From NCBI RefSeq assembly GCF_028596025.1, contig NZ_CP117167.1, positions 2,542,001 through 2,606,000 of the forward strand: 64,000 nucleotides of DNA. The letters are read 5' to 3'. Made by a program: the position numbers and the translations under genes. Positions 44,471-54,226 of the stretch are shown here, piece after piece; positions within the stretch are counted from its first letter, which is position 1, and the number at the start of each line of letters is the position of its first letter. Under the pieces are notes generated by a model. That model saw nothing but the letters and a program-made list of their open reading frames with translations, was not told the origin of the DNA and ran no database searches. The stretch comes from Mucilaginibacter jinjuensis (GTDB lineage: Bacteria > Bacteroidota > Bacteroidia > Sphingobacteriales > Sphingobacteriaceae).

Positions 44471-45136
44471 ATGAAATACTTTGATAACTATCCGCCCGTA
44501 GCAGAACCAAAGCCTGCTCACGTGCTGACTAAGGAGCCTAATATCCACCCAACCTGTAAAATAAAAGACAGTACGGTTGGCGATTATGCTGCCCTTGCCG
44601 AAAGCACCGTAATGGTTGAAAGCTCGTTTGGCGATTATAGCTACACTGCAGGCAACGTACATATTATGTATGCCGAAATTGGCAAATACTGCTCAATAGC
44701 CATTAACGTGCGCATTAACCCAAGTAACCACCCGCAATGGCGCGTTACCCAGCACCACATGACCTACCGCCGTATTGATTATGGTTTGGATACCGTTGAT
44801 GATACCGAATTTTTCGACTGGCGCAGGGCAGATAAATGCACCATCGGCCATGATGTTTGGATTGGCCATGCTGCCACCATTATGCCGGGCGTAAACATAG
44901 GCACAGGCGCTATAATTGGTAGTGGTGCCGTAGTTACCAAAGATGTTGGCCCTTACGAAATTGCTGTTGGTGTACCTGCCAAAGTAATTAAAAAACGTTT
45001 CGACGATGAAACGATCGCTAAACTTCTCGATAGCGAATGGTGGAATTGGGACCGCGAAACCCTCGAAGCCAACTTCAAAGACCTGTTCGATGTACCGACT
45101 TTCCTGAACAAATTCAGCAGCGAAAAATCAATATGA
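44471..45136 (+). CDS. Hexapeptide-repeat acyltransferase of phn operons
   Basis: Left-handed beta-helix acyltransferase of 221 aa. Hexapeptide repeats are clear at the N terminus (IHPTCKIKDSTVGDYAAL) and near residue 140 (IGHDVWIGHAATIMPGVNIGTGAIIGSGAVVTKDV). RINPSNHPQW carries the likely catalytic His. Similar enzymes are frequent inside phn operons and are thought to acetylate aminophosphonates or pathway sugars. It overlaps phnD by 4 bp. The start at MKYFDNYPP is preferred; an upstream in-frame ATG lies inside the previous gene. Confidence 0.87.
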   Translation: MKYFDNYPPVAEPKPAHVLTKEPNIHPTCKIKDSTVGDYAALAESTVMVESSFGDYSYTAGNVHIMYAEIGKYCSIAINVRINPSNHPQWRVTQHHMTYRRIDYGLDTVDDTEFFDWRRADKCTIGHDVWIGHAATIMPGVNIGTGAIIGSGAVVTKDVGPYEIAVGVPAKVIKKRFDDETIAKLLDSEWWNWDRETLEANFKDLFDVPTFLNKFSSEKSI

Positions 45137-46062
45137 AAAACTTTTTGATAATATGTTTATGCCTGGCCCTTGGCTTTGCATTAACCGGTTGTGGAGATAA
45201 AACTGCTTTAGATAGCAATGGTGTGCCGAAAACCCTGGTTATTGCCTGTTATAACGGCGGTATCCCAGGTCTGTTTAAAACCAAGCTCGAGCCTACCAGA
45301 TTGTATCTTGAGAAACAATTGGGCATACCTGTAGAGTTTCAGTTTACTAACGACTATACAGCAGTTATCGAAGCCATCAATGCTAAAAAAGTACACATGG
45401 CTTATCTGAGTCCTTTCTCGTACATTTTAGCCTCACAAAAACACAGTATTACCCCGATAGTGGCTATAGGTGCCGATGGCAAGCCTACCATGTACCACAG
45501 CATCATTATCACCAATAAAAATACCGGTCTCAAAAATATGGACGATGTTAAGCGCCGTGCAAAATCGCTTAGTCTGTGTTTTGCTGATCCTGCTTCTACA
45601 TCTGGCCACCTGATACCAGCGGCTTACCTGACTACTATTGGCCTCGATCCGGAGAAAAATTCGTTTAAAGAAACCATGTTTGCAGGCAGCCACCCGGCAA
45701 CAGTACTCACTGTAAAATCGGGCAAGGTTGATCTGGGCTGTACCACCAGTGAATACGGTGTTGATGTATTGGTGCGGATGAATATGGTAAAAAAAGACGA
45801 TCTGGTTGTACTGTGGCAATCTGACCCGATAGTGGCCTCGCCAATTGTGGTGCGTAACGACCTGAACCCGGCATTTGCCAAAAAAATACAGGATGCTTAT
45901 TTAAACATGGCTCAAAAAGATCCTAAGGCATTCCTGTCTTTCATTAAAGTATTTGTTGCCGATCCGGGCAAGCATTCTTACATGCCGGTTAGCGATTCTT
46001 TATATAACGGTCTGCGTAAAATAGCCGCGGGTATTAAAAACCTGGCGCTCATCAAACAATAG
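45133..46062 (+). CDS. phnD: Phosphonate-binding lipoprotein PhnD
   Basis: Periplasmic substrate-binding protein of 309 aa for the PhnCDE importer. The signal peptide ends in the lipobox LTGC (Cys20). Typical features are AYLSPFSYILA, FADPASTSGHLIPAAYL and DLGCTTSEYGVD, which line the phosphonate pocket in the family. I chose the ATG that overlaps the preceding stop, since it puts the signal peptide first. Substrate preference (alkylphosphonate, phosphite, 2-aminoethylphosphonate) cannot be read. Confidence 0.94.
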   Translation: MKNFLIICLCLALGFALTGCGDKTALDSNGVPKTLVIACYNGGIPGLFKTKLEPTRLYLEKQLGIPVEFQFTNDYTAVIEAINAKKVHMAYLSPFSYILASQKHSITPIVAIGADGKPTMYHSIIITNKNTGLKNMDDVKRRAKSLSLCFADPASTSGHLIPAAYLTTIGLDPEKNSFKETMFAGSHPATVLTVKSGKVDLGCTTSEYGVDVLVRMNMVKKDDLVVLWQSDPIVASPIVVRNDLNPAFAKKIQDAYLNMAQKDPKAFLSFIKVFVADPGKHSYMPVSDSLYNGLRKIAAGIKNLALIKQ

Positions 46063-46084
46063 TAAACCCTTAATTTAAAACAAG

Positions 46085-46873
46085 ATGTTGGAGGTAAGTA
46101 ATTTAACCAAAGTGCTACCTAACGGGCGTAAAGTGCTGGATGGTATCAGTTTTAAAGTGAAAAAAGGTGAATTTGTAGGCATCCTGGGCCCAAGCGGTGC
46201 GGGTAAATCGCTCACCATGCGTTGTTTAAACGGTCTGCTTAAGCCAGATTCGGGTTCGGTGGTATTGACGGATGATCAAGGATTTTCTTCGGATATCTGC
46301 CAGATCAAAAAACGTGAATTACGAAAAGTTCGTCAAAAGATAGGTGTTATATTTCAGGGCTATCATCTGGTAAAACGCGCATCTGTACTGGAGAATGTAA
46401 TGATAGGTCGACTGGGGCAGATCAGTACCTTCCGCAGCCTGTTTTATGGCTTTACAGATAAGGAAGCCGAAGAAGCTGTTAAAGCTTTGGAACAGGTAAA
46501 AATGGATCACCTGTCTGGCACAACAACCTCGGGTTTAAGCGGCGGCGAAATGCAGCGTGTGGCTATTGCACGGGCTATATTTCAATCACCGGCTTTATTG
46601 CTGGCCGATGAGCCGATCTCGAACCTCGATCCAAGCAATGCCAAGGTAATTATGAAGCTGATCCGCCCGCTTTCAGAAAATATCCCGGTGGTAGGCGTTT
46701 TTCATCAACCCGAAATGACGGCCAAATATTGCACCCGCGTAATTGCCATTAAAGACGGTAAAATTATTTACGACGGCGACCCCAAGTTAACCAACGACCA
46801 GCTGGTTGAGATTTACGGCGAAGAGCTGCACCAGATGGAGCAGCACGAGCAACCTATATTAGCCACCAACTAA
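46085..46873 (+). CDS. phnC: Phosphonate ABC importer ATPase PhnC
   Basis: Importer ATPase of 262 aa. Walker A GPSGAGKSL, signature LSGGEMQRVAIARA and Walker B LLLADEPISNLDP are complete. The Q-loop is VIFQGYHLVKRASVLENVM, typical for PhnC. It stands between phnD and two phnE genes with short gaps, which completes an importer. PhnC is also similar to phosphite-type PtxA, so phosphite import is an alternative. Confidence 0.94.
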   Translation: MLEVSNLTKVLPNGRKVLDGISFKVKKGEFVGILGPSGAGKSLTMRCLNGLLKPDSGSVVLTDDQGFSSDICQIKKRELRKVRQKIGVIFQGYHLVKRASVLENVMIGRLGQISTFRSLFYGFTDKEAEEAVKALEQVKMDHLSGTTTSGLSGGEMQRVAIARAIFQSPALLLADEPISNLDPSNAKVIMKLIRPLSENIPVVGVFHQPEMTAKYCTRVIAIKDGKIIYDGDPKLTNDQLVEIYGEELHQMEQHEQPILATN

Positions 46874-46880
46874 ACCTACA

Positions 46881-47675
46881 ATGACTATTAACGATTTTAG
46901 TCCGAAAAGGTATTACAAGTTAGTATTACCTACGGTTGGCTTGCTCGCGCTTATTAAATTAACGGCCTGGGTATGTGGTGCAGGGTTCGATAAACTGGGC
47001 AAAGGGTTGCTGCAAGGCATCTCCTTTGTTAAAATTATGTTCCCGCCAGATTGGAGCGCGTTTCCCGAAATGCTGGAACCCGCCTTGCAATCAATCGCCA
47101 TTGCTTTTATTGCTACTGTTTTGGGTACGTTGCTGGCTGTGGTTTTTGCTATAGCCGCGGCATCTAATCTTACAAATCCTATAGTTCGTAACATAACCCG
47201 GTTTTTGATTGGGTTAGAGCGTTCATTACCAGAGATCATTATCCTGCTGATACTCATTGCCGGTTATGGTCTGGGCGTATTCTCGGGGATAGTAGCCTTG
47301 TCGTTAGGTTGTATCGGTATGCTGGGGAAACTGCTTGGTGATGTGATTGAAGAGATTGACCATACCATGATAGAATCTTTAGAAGCCGTAGGTGCCAATA
47401 AATTGCAGGTGATCTGGTTTGGCGTAATCCCGCAAATTGTACCCAATTTGGTTTCCCTGGTGCTGTTTCGGTTCGAAATAAACATCAGGTTATCCATAAT
47501 TCTTGGAGCCGTAGGGGCAGGGGGGATTGGCTATGAACTGGATACCTCATTCGGGCTGCTCCAATTTCATCGTGGACTAACGGCGGTGCTGATAATCCTT
47601 GTGATGGTGGTTGGAGCCGAGCAATTATCTCAATTCATCAGAAATAAAATTAAGCTGAAAGGAGCCTTAAAATGA
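46881..47675 (+). CDS. phnE: Phosphonate ABC importer permease PhnE (first copy)
   Basis: Inner-membrane permease of 264 aa with about six helices. The ATPase-contact loop is ESLEAVGANKLQVIWFGVIPQ, the EAA motif of importers. The remainder LGAVGAGGIGYELDTSFGLLQF is shared with PhnE proteins. It overlaps the next permease by 4 bp. The two would form a heterodimeric channel. Confidence 0.93.
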   Translation: MTINDFSPKRYYKLVLPTVGLLALIKLTAWVCGAGFDKLGKGLLQGISFVKIMFPPDWSAFPEMLEPALQSIAIAFIATVLGTLLAVVFAIAAASNLTNPIVRNITRFLIGLERSLPEIIILLILIAGYGLGVFSGIVALSLGCIGMLGKLLGDVIEEIDHTMIESLEAVGANKLQVIWFGVIPQIVPNLVSLVLFRFEINIRLSIILGAVGAGGIGYELDTSFGLLQFHRGLTAVLIILVMVVGAEQLSQFIRNKIKLKGALK

Positions 47676-48478
47676 ACGCGCAATTAACTTTACCATCGGC
47701 AAAGTACAAGCAAAAGGTTGGTTATTTTACAGCGAGCCTGTTTGTTACCGTTGCTGTTTGTATCTACCTCAAATATAACCCGTTTTTAATATTTGCCGAT
47801 TTTACGCCCATACAAAGGTTATTGGGCGAAATGCTGCCGCCAAATTTTAGCCTGCTTTGGCAGCCTACTATCGGCAAGGCTATTGCACAAACCGCATCAA
47901 TGGCTTTCCTGGCTACTTTTTATGGGTGCTTAATAGCCTTTATACTGGCTTTTTTAACGGCGGCCAATACCATGCCTTTGAAATTCATCAGGTTAATTGT
48001 TGGCGGGTTTTTATCGTTGCTGCGTATTGTGCCCCCATTGGTGTGTATCTTAATTTTTATCATCGCTGTTGGCCTCGGTGCCTTTAGCGGGATGCTGGCG
48101 CTGATTGTGATTACCGTTGGTATGTTCGGCAGGCTGTTTACCGATATTATTGAGAACACCGACCATAGCGCAGCCGATGCCATTTACTCGGTAGGTGCAT
48201 CGCGTTTGCAGGTGATACGTTACGCCATACTGCCGCAAATTATCCCTTCGTTTATTGCCAATTGTTTGTATGCTTTTGATGTTAACATCCGCGTAGCGAT
48301 AAGCCTGGGCATTTTTGGCGGAGGTGGGATAGGGTATGAATTGTATATGGCTATGCAGGTATTGCATTACCAGGATGCCTTTGCTTTAATATGCCTCATT
48401 ATCATTATGATAGTGTTGATAGAAAAGGCTTCGGACTATTTCCGCACAATGATTTTGGGTAAAGAAAAGTTACGATAA
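47672..48478 (+). CDS. phnE: Phosphonate ABC importer permease PhnE (second copy)
   Basis: Second permease, 268 aa, with the EAA-type loop DAIYSVGASRLQVIRYAILPQ and the motif LGIFGGGGIGYELYMAMQVLHY. Sequence differs clearly from the first copy, so this is a specialised pair and not a recent duplication. The arrangement phnD-C-E-E after the lyase genes differs from E. coli, where the importer genes come first. Confidence 0.93.
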   Translation: MNAQLTLPSAKYKQKVGYFTASLFVTVAVCIYLKYNPFLIFADFTPIQRLLGEMLPPNFSLLWQPTIGKAIAQTASMAFLATFYGCLIAFILAFLTAANTMPLKFIRLIVGGFLSLLRIVPPLVCILIFIIAVGLGAFSGMLALIVITVGMFGRLFTDIIENTDHSAADAIYSVGASRLQVIRYAILPQIIPSFIANCLYAFDVNIRVAISLGIFGGGGIGYELYMAMQVLHYQDAFALICLIIIMIVLIEKASDYFRTMILGKEKLR

Positions 48479-48571
48479 GCAACCAAATACTAAAGCTATT
48501 CTTATTAAGCCCTAATGCATGGCTAACAATTGAAGGATAGTTTTACTGAATCAAATAATGCCTATACCCCA

Positions 48572-49768
48572 ATGACTACGCACCTGCTAACCAATGCCCA
48601 TATTGTTACCGCAACTGATAATTTCATGGGTTCGGTAGAAATTCAGGACGGAATTATTACTGCGATTGAGAAGGGAAAAACTTATGTTTCAGGAATAGAT
48701 GTTAAAGGCAAATGGTTGATTCCCGGTTGTATCGACATTCATACCGATTACCTGGAACGCGAACTTTACCCACGCCCAAGTGCGGCATTTCCGTTGCCTT
48801 TTGCTATGCATTATTTAGATGCACGCGCGGCAAGTTGCGGTATAACAACGGTGTTTAGCGCCATTAGTTTCTCAGATAACCAAGCCAAGAACCGCAGTTT
48901 CGACGAAGCGATGGAGCTGGCGCAACAGATAGATGCAGCCCGTAACTCGATGCTGGTAAGGCATTACCTGCATGCACGCATCGACCCAAATACCGATACG
49001 ATATTCAAATACCTGGATGCCATGACTAAGCTGGAAAGCCTTTACATGGTGATCTATAATGATCAAATCCCCGGTCAGCGCCAATTTACGATTGAGCAGC
49101 ATATAGAAACGTGGTCGAAAGGCCTTAAAATTACTGCCGAAGAAGCAGCGAAAATGCTGGCTGAACAGGCAGAAAAGTTGAGCGCTGTTAACAACCGCGG
49201 TGCTATTGAGGAAGCGTTCAAAAACAAATGCATTTTGGGTAGCCATGATGATACCACGGTTGAACATGTGATAGAGGGCAAGGCATTCGGCGCAACACTG
49301 TCTGAAATGCCAACCACGATGGAAGCAGCCCGTAAAGCCAAAGAACTGGGTCTATGGGTTTGCCTTGGTGCGCCAAATTATTACAGGGGAGGTTCGCATT
49401 GCGGAAATTTATCAAGTCTGGATGCTTTGAACGAAGATCTGGTTGATATTTTTTGCAGCGATTACCATTTCCCAACTATGCTGGGCAGCTTGGTTAAAAT
49501 GATTGAGAGCGGCATGGAGCCGAGCAAGGCTGTAAACATGATGACGCTAAACCCGGCACGTTTATTAAAATTTGATAAAGAAATAGGCAGCATTGAGATT
49601 GGCAAAAAAGCCGACCTGGTGGTGTTTGATAGTAAAAATGCCTTGGCCGCAGTTTCGTTAGTACTGGTTGATGGCATTATAAAATACCGCGCTGATTATG
49701 AGGCGCAAATAAACCCGCTTGCAACTGAGGTTGTTGAAGAATCGCAATTGCGGGAATTATACAAATAG
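48572..49768 (+). CDS. Second PhnM-like diphosphatase
   Basis: Amidohydrolase-fold protein of 398 aa related to PhnM. Metal motifs are IDIHTDYLERELYPRPSA, GSHDDTTVEHV and DIFCSDYHFPTML; GSIEIGKKADLVV ends the small domain. Compared with the first PhnM, the middle part is quite different, so it is an old paralogue. A start at TTG 42 bp upstream is possible, but the ATG giving MTTHLLTNA fits the family better. It may act on another ribosylated intermediate. Gap before it is 93 bp. Confidence 0.87.
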   Translation: MTTHLLTNAHIVTATDNFMGSVEIQDGIITAIEKGKTYVSGIDVKGKWLIPGCIDIHTDYLERELYPRPSAAFPLPFAMHYLDARAASCGITTVFSAISFSDNQAKNRSFDEAMELAQQIDAARNSMLVRHYLHARIDPNTDTIFKYLDAMTKLESLYMVIYNDQIPGQRQFTIEQHIETWSKGLKITAEEAAKMLAEQAEKLSAVNNRGAIEEAFKNKCILGSHDDTTVEHVIEGKAFGATLSEMPTTMEAARKAKELGLWVCLGAPNYYRGGSHCGNLSSLDALNEDLVDIFCSDYHFPTMLGSLVKMIESGMEPSKAVNMMTLNPARLLKFDKEIGSIEIGKKADLVVFDSKNALAAVSLVLVDGIIKYRADYEAQINPLATEVVEESQLRELYK

Positions 49769-49771
49769 TAC

Positions 49772-50524
49772 ATGAAAATTGGTATCATAGGCGATATCCA
49801 CGAGGATATTGTTTCTTTAAAAAAGGCGTTCCAATTGTTGGAGCAGGCGGGGTGTACCGAGGTAATATGCCTTGGCGATATTGTTGGTTTTAAAGTAACC
49901 ACCTATAATTACCTTGATACCCGCAATGCACACGAGTGTATTGCCATGATAAGGGCTAATTGCAGCACAACTGTAATTGGCAATAATGATCTGTTCCAGG
50001 TGAGGAAGAACCCCGAGTATCACCCGGGCGGGTTTGAGTTTCCGGATAACTGGTACGATCTCGATTTTTTTGAGCGTAAACAATCAGGCGGCGATAAGGT
50101 GTTTTTGTATGAGGATGTACAACTGCCGGCCTTGATAACCAAAGCAGATACGGCCTGGCTGGAGTCGTTGCCTGAGTATACTACCCGCACATTCGGCGAT
50201 AAAAATATTTTCTTCTCGCACTTCGCTTATCCTGATATGACGGGTATGAAAACCTGTTTCCCCAAAATGGCTGAAGACTATCATGAGCATCTGCAATTTA
50301 TTGCAAAGAATAATAGCAGCATCGGCTTTTCTGGTCACATGCACTTCGAAGGGGTAAGTATTTGTGATGTAAATAATATTTCGAGAAATAATTTTGGTAA
50401 ATATTATTTAGAAGATAAGCTGCAGTGGCTTTATGGCCCTTGTTTAGCCCGTTGCTCGTTCACAAATGGCTTGCTTATTTTTGATCCGGAAGTGCTGGAG
50501 GTAGAAGCATTGACTATTTCCTGA
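49772..50524 (+). CDS. Calcineurin-like metallophosphoesterase
   Basis: Phosphoesterase of 250 aa without a signal peptide. Two-metal motifs: G7-D8-I-H10, GDIVG (Asp36), GNND near 70-73, the His in FSHFAYPD and GHMH near the C terminus. GNND in place of GNHD is common in the YfcE/MJ0936 type, which cleaves phosphodiesters. It starts 3 bp after the second phnM, so it belongs to the phn operon. It is an alternative to the 2H protein for opening the ribose cyclic phosphate, or it may work on a different phosphate ester. Confidence 0.9.
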   Translation: MKIGIIGDIHEDIVSLKKAFQLLEQAGCTEVICLGDIVGFKVTTYNYLDTRNAHECIAMIRANCSTTVIGNNDLFQVRKNPEYHPGGFEFPDNWYDLDFFERKQSGGDKVFLYEDVQLPALITKADTAWLESLPEYTTRTFGDKNIFFSHFAYPDMTGMKTCFPKMAEDYHEHLQFIAKNNSSIGFSGHMHFEGVSICDVNNISRNNFGKYYLEDKLQWLYGPCLARCSFTNGLLIFDPEVLEVEALTIS

Positions 50525-50535
50525 TTAGTATATTT

Positions 50536-50552
50536 TGTTAGCGAAATATTAG
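50536..50552 (-). promoter_or_regulatory. Candidate Pho-box-like repeat
   Basis: Plus strand TGTTAGCGAAATATTAG, two units spaced 11 bp. On the minus strand CTAATATTTCGCTAACA, the same order (CTAAT-N6-CTAACA) as at 37662-37678. It lies 300 bp before the susC promoter, so its target is uncertain. Confidence 0.4.
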
Positions 50553-50822
50553 TAAAGTGTGAGTTTTTTATTGCTTTTGAGTGTTTTTGCTTTTGTTCTT
50601 TCTCCACAATTTACGCCGTGTAAATTGTTTTTTCTCATAGTTGGGCGGCGCAACTAACGCACTGTTCCCAAAAAAAGTTTTTGGTGTTAAAATCTCCATT
50701 TAACCAAAAATTACAAAATTTCTCTATTGCTATTATTGTGCTATAATATTAACAATATCTAAATAATACACGCGCTTTGTTATGATAAGGTAAAGTATTG
50801 TTATTGAATAATACGCATTTTC

Positions 50823-50845
50823 TTAACAAGTGCCGGGTAGTTTTG
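50823..50845 (+). promoter_or_regulatory. susC promoter: TTAACA unit and -7 box
   Basis: TAGTTTTG at 50838-50845 fits TAnnTTTG. The preceding TGCCGGG is shared with the phn promoter. A TTAACA unit lies at 50823, 15 bp before the box. Confidence 0.65.
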
Positions 50846-50862
50846 CCACAAAAAGTTAATAC

Positions 50863-53800
50863 ATGAAACAAGTTTTACCAAAGTTAAAATGGCTGTTGAT
50901 GTGCATCGTAATAACGATGGCATGCGGCAATCTTTATGCCCAGAATGTGATCAGGGGTATCATTACTGATGAAAACAATCAGCCGATGCCCGGGGTAAGT
51001 GTTTTGCTTAACAGCGCACGCCAGGGTACCACAACCAATGATGGTGGTAGGTTTACCATTTCTGCTCAAAAGGGTCAAACATTAACAGTTAAGTTTTTAG
51101 GCTACAAAGAACAAGAGATTGTGATTGGTGCCGAAAATACCTTAGCGATCCAAATGAAGCCGGAAGGCAAAAACTTAAACGAGGTTGTAGTAACTGCGTT
51201 AGGTGTTAAAAAAGAAGTAAAGAAATTAGGTTACTCACAATCGCAAATTAAAGGCGATGAGTTAACTACAGCACGTGATGTTAACCCGCTTAACTCAATG
51301 GCCGGTAAAGTTGCCGGTTTAAACATTGGTGCCAATGCCGAGTTTGGTGGCGCGCCAACTGTTGTTTTACGTGGTAGCAAAGACATCCTTTACGTAGTTG
51401 ATGGTGAGCCGGTAAACTCGGACACTTATGACTACAATGCAGATGACGTAGATACCTACACTGTATTAAAAGGCCCTAACGCTGCGGCACTTTACGGTTT
51501 CAGAGGTATTAACGGTGCTATCGTTATTACTACTAAAAAAGGAACTAAAGACAAAAAAGGCTGGCAAGTTGATTTCAACAGCACCAACGAAGCTGAAAAA
51601 GGCTTTATTGTAATGCCAAAAAGCCAGACCGAATACGGACGTGGTACCAACTTTGGTTATACTTACGGTAACGTATTATATGATAACACACAACGTTTAC
51701 CAGAATGGGGTCCACGTTTTGATGGTATCTTCCAAACTCAACAGTATGATAGCCCTTATGATCCAACAACAGGCATCAGACAAAAAACACCTTGGTTAGC
51801 CCGTGGTGCAAACAACTTCGATAACTTCGTACAAACAGGTTATACTTCAACAAATACCTTATCGTTAGGAGCCAGCGGATCAAACTATGATATCCATACT
51901 TCTTATGGCCACACTTTCCAACAAGGTGATTTCCCTAACACTAAGTATAACATCGATAACTTTAAATTAGCTGCTGGTTACGATATCACTCCTAAATTAC
52001 GTATGGATGCTGATATCAACCTGAACGAGCAATACTCTCCAAACATTCCTGATGTTGACTATAGCCCGCAAAGTTATGTTTACATGTTTAAGGTTTACGG
52101 TTCGGCAGATTATGACGTTCGCAGCATGAAAAACTACTATCAGGGCCCACAAGGTGTACCGGGTTTAACACAATATTCTGCAGAATATGGTCGTTTGAAC
52201 AACCCTTACTTCGTGGCTGATAAATGGTTAAAAGGCAGAACTAAACAAACCATCAACGGTTCGTTAAAACTGACTTACAAATTTACTCCTGATTTAAATT
52301 TATTTGTACGTACATCGTTAAATACTTATAACGAAACTAATACAGAAGATGTACCGGCAAGTGCCAACTTAAATACCTATTTACCATGGTATACTTTTGG
52401 CTGGTATGGTGATTACAGACAAGATCAGCGTAACCTGTTAGAGAACAATACAGACGCGATCCTGAACTATAACCACAAGTTTGGTAACTGGGATATTACT
52501 GCTTTAGCAGGTGCTAATGAGCGTTCATTTACTTACAGCTCTGATTATGCTACCACTCAGGGTTTAGCTACTCCGGGTGTATATAACCTGGCTAACTCTG
52601 CAGCTAAGCCTTATGCTTACAACTTCGATTCAAAAATGCAGGTAAACAGTGCTTTCTACTCATTTGATATCGGGTACAAAAACTACTTTACCTTAAGTAC
52701 TACCGGTCGTGTGGATCACCTTTCTACATTGCCTGATGGTAACAATACTTTCTTTTACCCATCTGTATCTTTAAGCAGCGTGGTTGGCGATTACATCAAA
52801 TTGCCTGAGTTTATCTCTTTCTTAAAAGTACGTGGTTCATTTGCCGATGTTAAAGGTGGTTTAACTTCACCTACTATTGGTACAGCTTATAACGCTTTAA
52901 ACTCAACAGCATTAGGTACAGGTTGGAACTCTAAACCGGTAACCGGCTTATTGGGTTATGGTACTGAGCTTTATACACCATATAACGGCCCTACATATAT
53001 CAACGAGTCGCCATCTGCACCGGCTACTTATTATAATGGTACTTCTTCTGTATCGTTATCAAATACTATTGCAAACCCTAACATTAAACCATACAGCGTA
53101 AAATCATACGAGGCTGGTTTTGATGCTAAGTTTTTACAAAACAGATTGGGCTTAAACGCTACTTACTTTACAACTACCAACGGTCCTAACATTTTCCAAT
53201 TAGGTGTACCAACTTCAACCGGTGATCTTTACCAGTTGATCAATGGTGTAACTACTGAGAAAAAAGGTATCGAGATTGAGTTGATGGGTTCTGTAATAAA
53301 AAATCCTGACGGCTTAAACTGGGATGTTAACGTTAACTACTCAACCTACAAAGAAACGCTGAAATCAATTGATGGCACGCAGCAAGTATTACAACAAAAC
53401 GGCCATAACTACACCATTGGCGAAAGACTTGATGATATTTACGGTACCAAATTTGTAAGAGACGGTAACGGTAATATCGTTAACAGCGGTGGTTTGCCAA
53501 TGACATCGCCAGGTGGTATTAATAACAATGGTTTCTTAGGCCATGCCAACCCTGATTTCTCTTTTGGTATCACCAACACGTTCAGATACAAAAACTTCTC
53601 ATTAAGCTTCCAGTTTGATGGCCGTATAGGTGGTAAAATCTATGACAGAACTTACTACCAGGCAATGAATGGTGGTACAGATCTTGAAACTGCTACAGGC
53701 GCTTACGGTGCTGCACGTTTAGCAGAGTGGAACAGTACTGCCGAAGGTACAAAGTCAGCTACTCCATCATACATTGGCCCGGGTGTTTACATTACAAGCG

Positions 53801-54201
53801 GTACGCCAGTGTTTGTTAACGGACAGATTGCTAACTTAAGCCAGTTAACTTTCGCTAAAAACGTTACCCCTCAAACCGTTCAGTCATATATCTCAAGCGG
53901 TATTGCTGGTAGCTTTGATGAGTATTACATGATCAGCCGTTCTTACGCTAAATTACGTGAGGCATCATTTGGTTATTCATTACCATCAAAATACCTGAAT
54001 GGTACATTTATCAGAAAAGCAACTTTCTCACTTGTTGGTCGTAACTTATTATACTTCGCCGCTCGTAAAGACATTGACCTTGATCAATATGCTTCTGGTT
54101 ACAATGCATCAGACCGTACCATCGTAGGTACCAATGGTGGTAGCGACCTGGAAAGCCCAACTGCACGTCGTTACGGTTTCAACATCCATTTAACATTCTA
54201 A
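50863..54201 (+). CDS. SusC/RagA-family TonB-dependent outer-membrane transporter
   Basis: Outer-membrane importer of 1112 aa. After a signal peptide ending LYAQ come a carboxypeptidase-D-like domain (IRGIITDENNQPMPGVSV) and the plug (LNEVVVTALG, VVLRGSKDILYVVDGEPV, LYGFRGINGAIVITTKKG). A 22-strand barrel with a terminal aromatic residue (NIHLTF) follows. It works with the SusD lipoprotein encoded 25 bp downstream. Usually such pairs import glycans, but the flanking genes here all deal with phosphorus. Import of a phosphorylated or phosphonylated polymer or ester is therefore proposed. Confidence 0.95.
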   Translation: MKQVLPKLKWLLMCIVITMACGNLYAQNVIRGIITDENNQPMPGVSVLLNSARQGTTTNDGGRFTISAQKGQTLTVKFLGYKEQEIVIGAENTLAIQMKPEGKNLNEVVVTALGVKKEVKKLGYSQSQIKGDELTTARDVNPLNSMAGKVAGLNIGANAEFGGAPTVVLRGSKDILYVVDGEPVNSDTYDYNADDVDTYTVLKGPNAAALYGFRGINGAIVITTKKGTKDKKGWQVDFNSTNEAEKGFIVMPKSQTEYGRGTNFGYTYGNVLYDNTQRLPEWGPRFDGIFQTQQYDSPYDPTTGIRQKTPWLARGANNFDNFVQTGYTSTNTLSLGASGSNYDIHTSYGHTFQQGDFPNTKYNIDNFKLAAGYDITPKLRMDADINLNEQYSPNIPDVDYSPQSYVYMFKVYGSADYDVRSMKNYYQGPQGVPGLTQYSAEYGRLNNPYFVADKWLKGRTKQTINGSLKLTYKFTPDLNLFVRTSLNTYNETNTEDVPASANLNTYLPWYTFGWYGDYRQDQRNLLENNTDAILNYNHKFGNWDITALAGANERSFTYSSDYATTQGLATPGVYNLANSAAKPYAYNFDSKMQVNSAFYSFDIGYKNYFTLSTTGRVDHLSTLPDGNNTFFYPSVSLSSVVGDYIKLPEFISFLKVRGSFADVKGGLTSPTIGTAYNALNSTALGTGWNSKPVTGLLGYGTELYTPYNGPTYINESPSAPATYYNGTSSVSLSNTIANPNIKPYSVKSYEAGFDAKFLQNRLGLNATYFTTTNGPNIFQLGVPTSTGDLYQLINGVTTEKKGIEIELMGSVIKNPDGLNWDVNVNYSTYKETLKSIDGTQQVLQQNGHNYTIGERLDDIYGTKFVRDGNGNIVNSGGLPMTSPGGINNNGFLGHANPDFSFGITNTFRYKNFSLSFQFDGRIGGKIYDRTYYQAMNGGTDLETATGAYGAARLAEWNSTAEGTKSATPSYIGPGVYITSGTPVFVNGQIANLSQLTFAKNVTPQTVQSYISSGIAGSFDEYYMISRSYAKLREASFGYSLPSKYLNGTFIRKATFSLVGRNLLYFAARKDIDLDQYASGYNASDRTIVGTNGGSDLESPTARRYGFNIHLTF

Positions 54202-54226
54202 TTGATCATCAATTACAAAAAATATT

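Larger units (their letters stand above)
50525..50862. other. Leader region ahead of susC
   Basis: A 338-bp AT-rich gap. It holds a Pho-like repeat at its left end, near the phn operon end, and the susC promoter box at its right end. No coding frame or hairpin of note in between. Confidence 0.7.

Noticed and set aside
49772..50524. Metallophosphoesterase as the true PhnP
   Set aside because: PhnP has a metallo-beta-lactamase fold with HxHxDH; this protein has calcineurin-type motifs. It may replace PhnP in function but is not a homologue.
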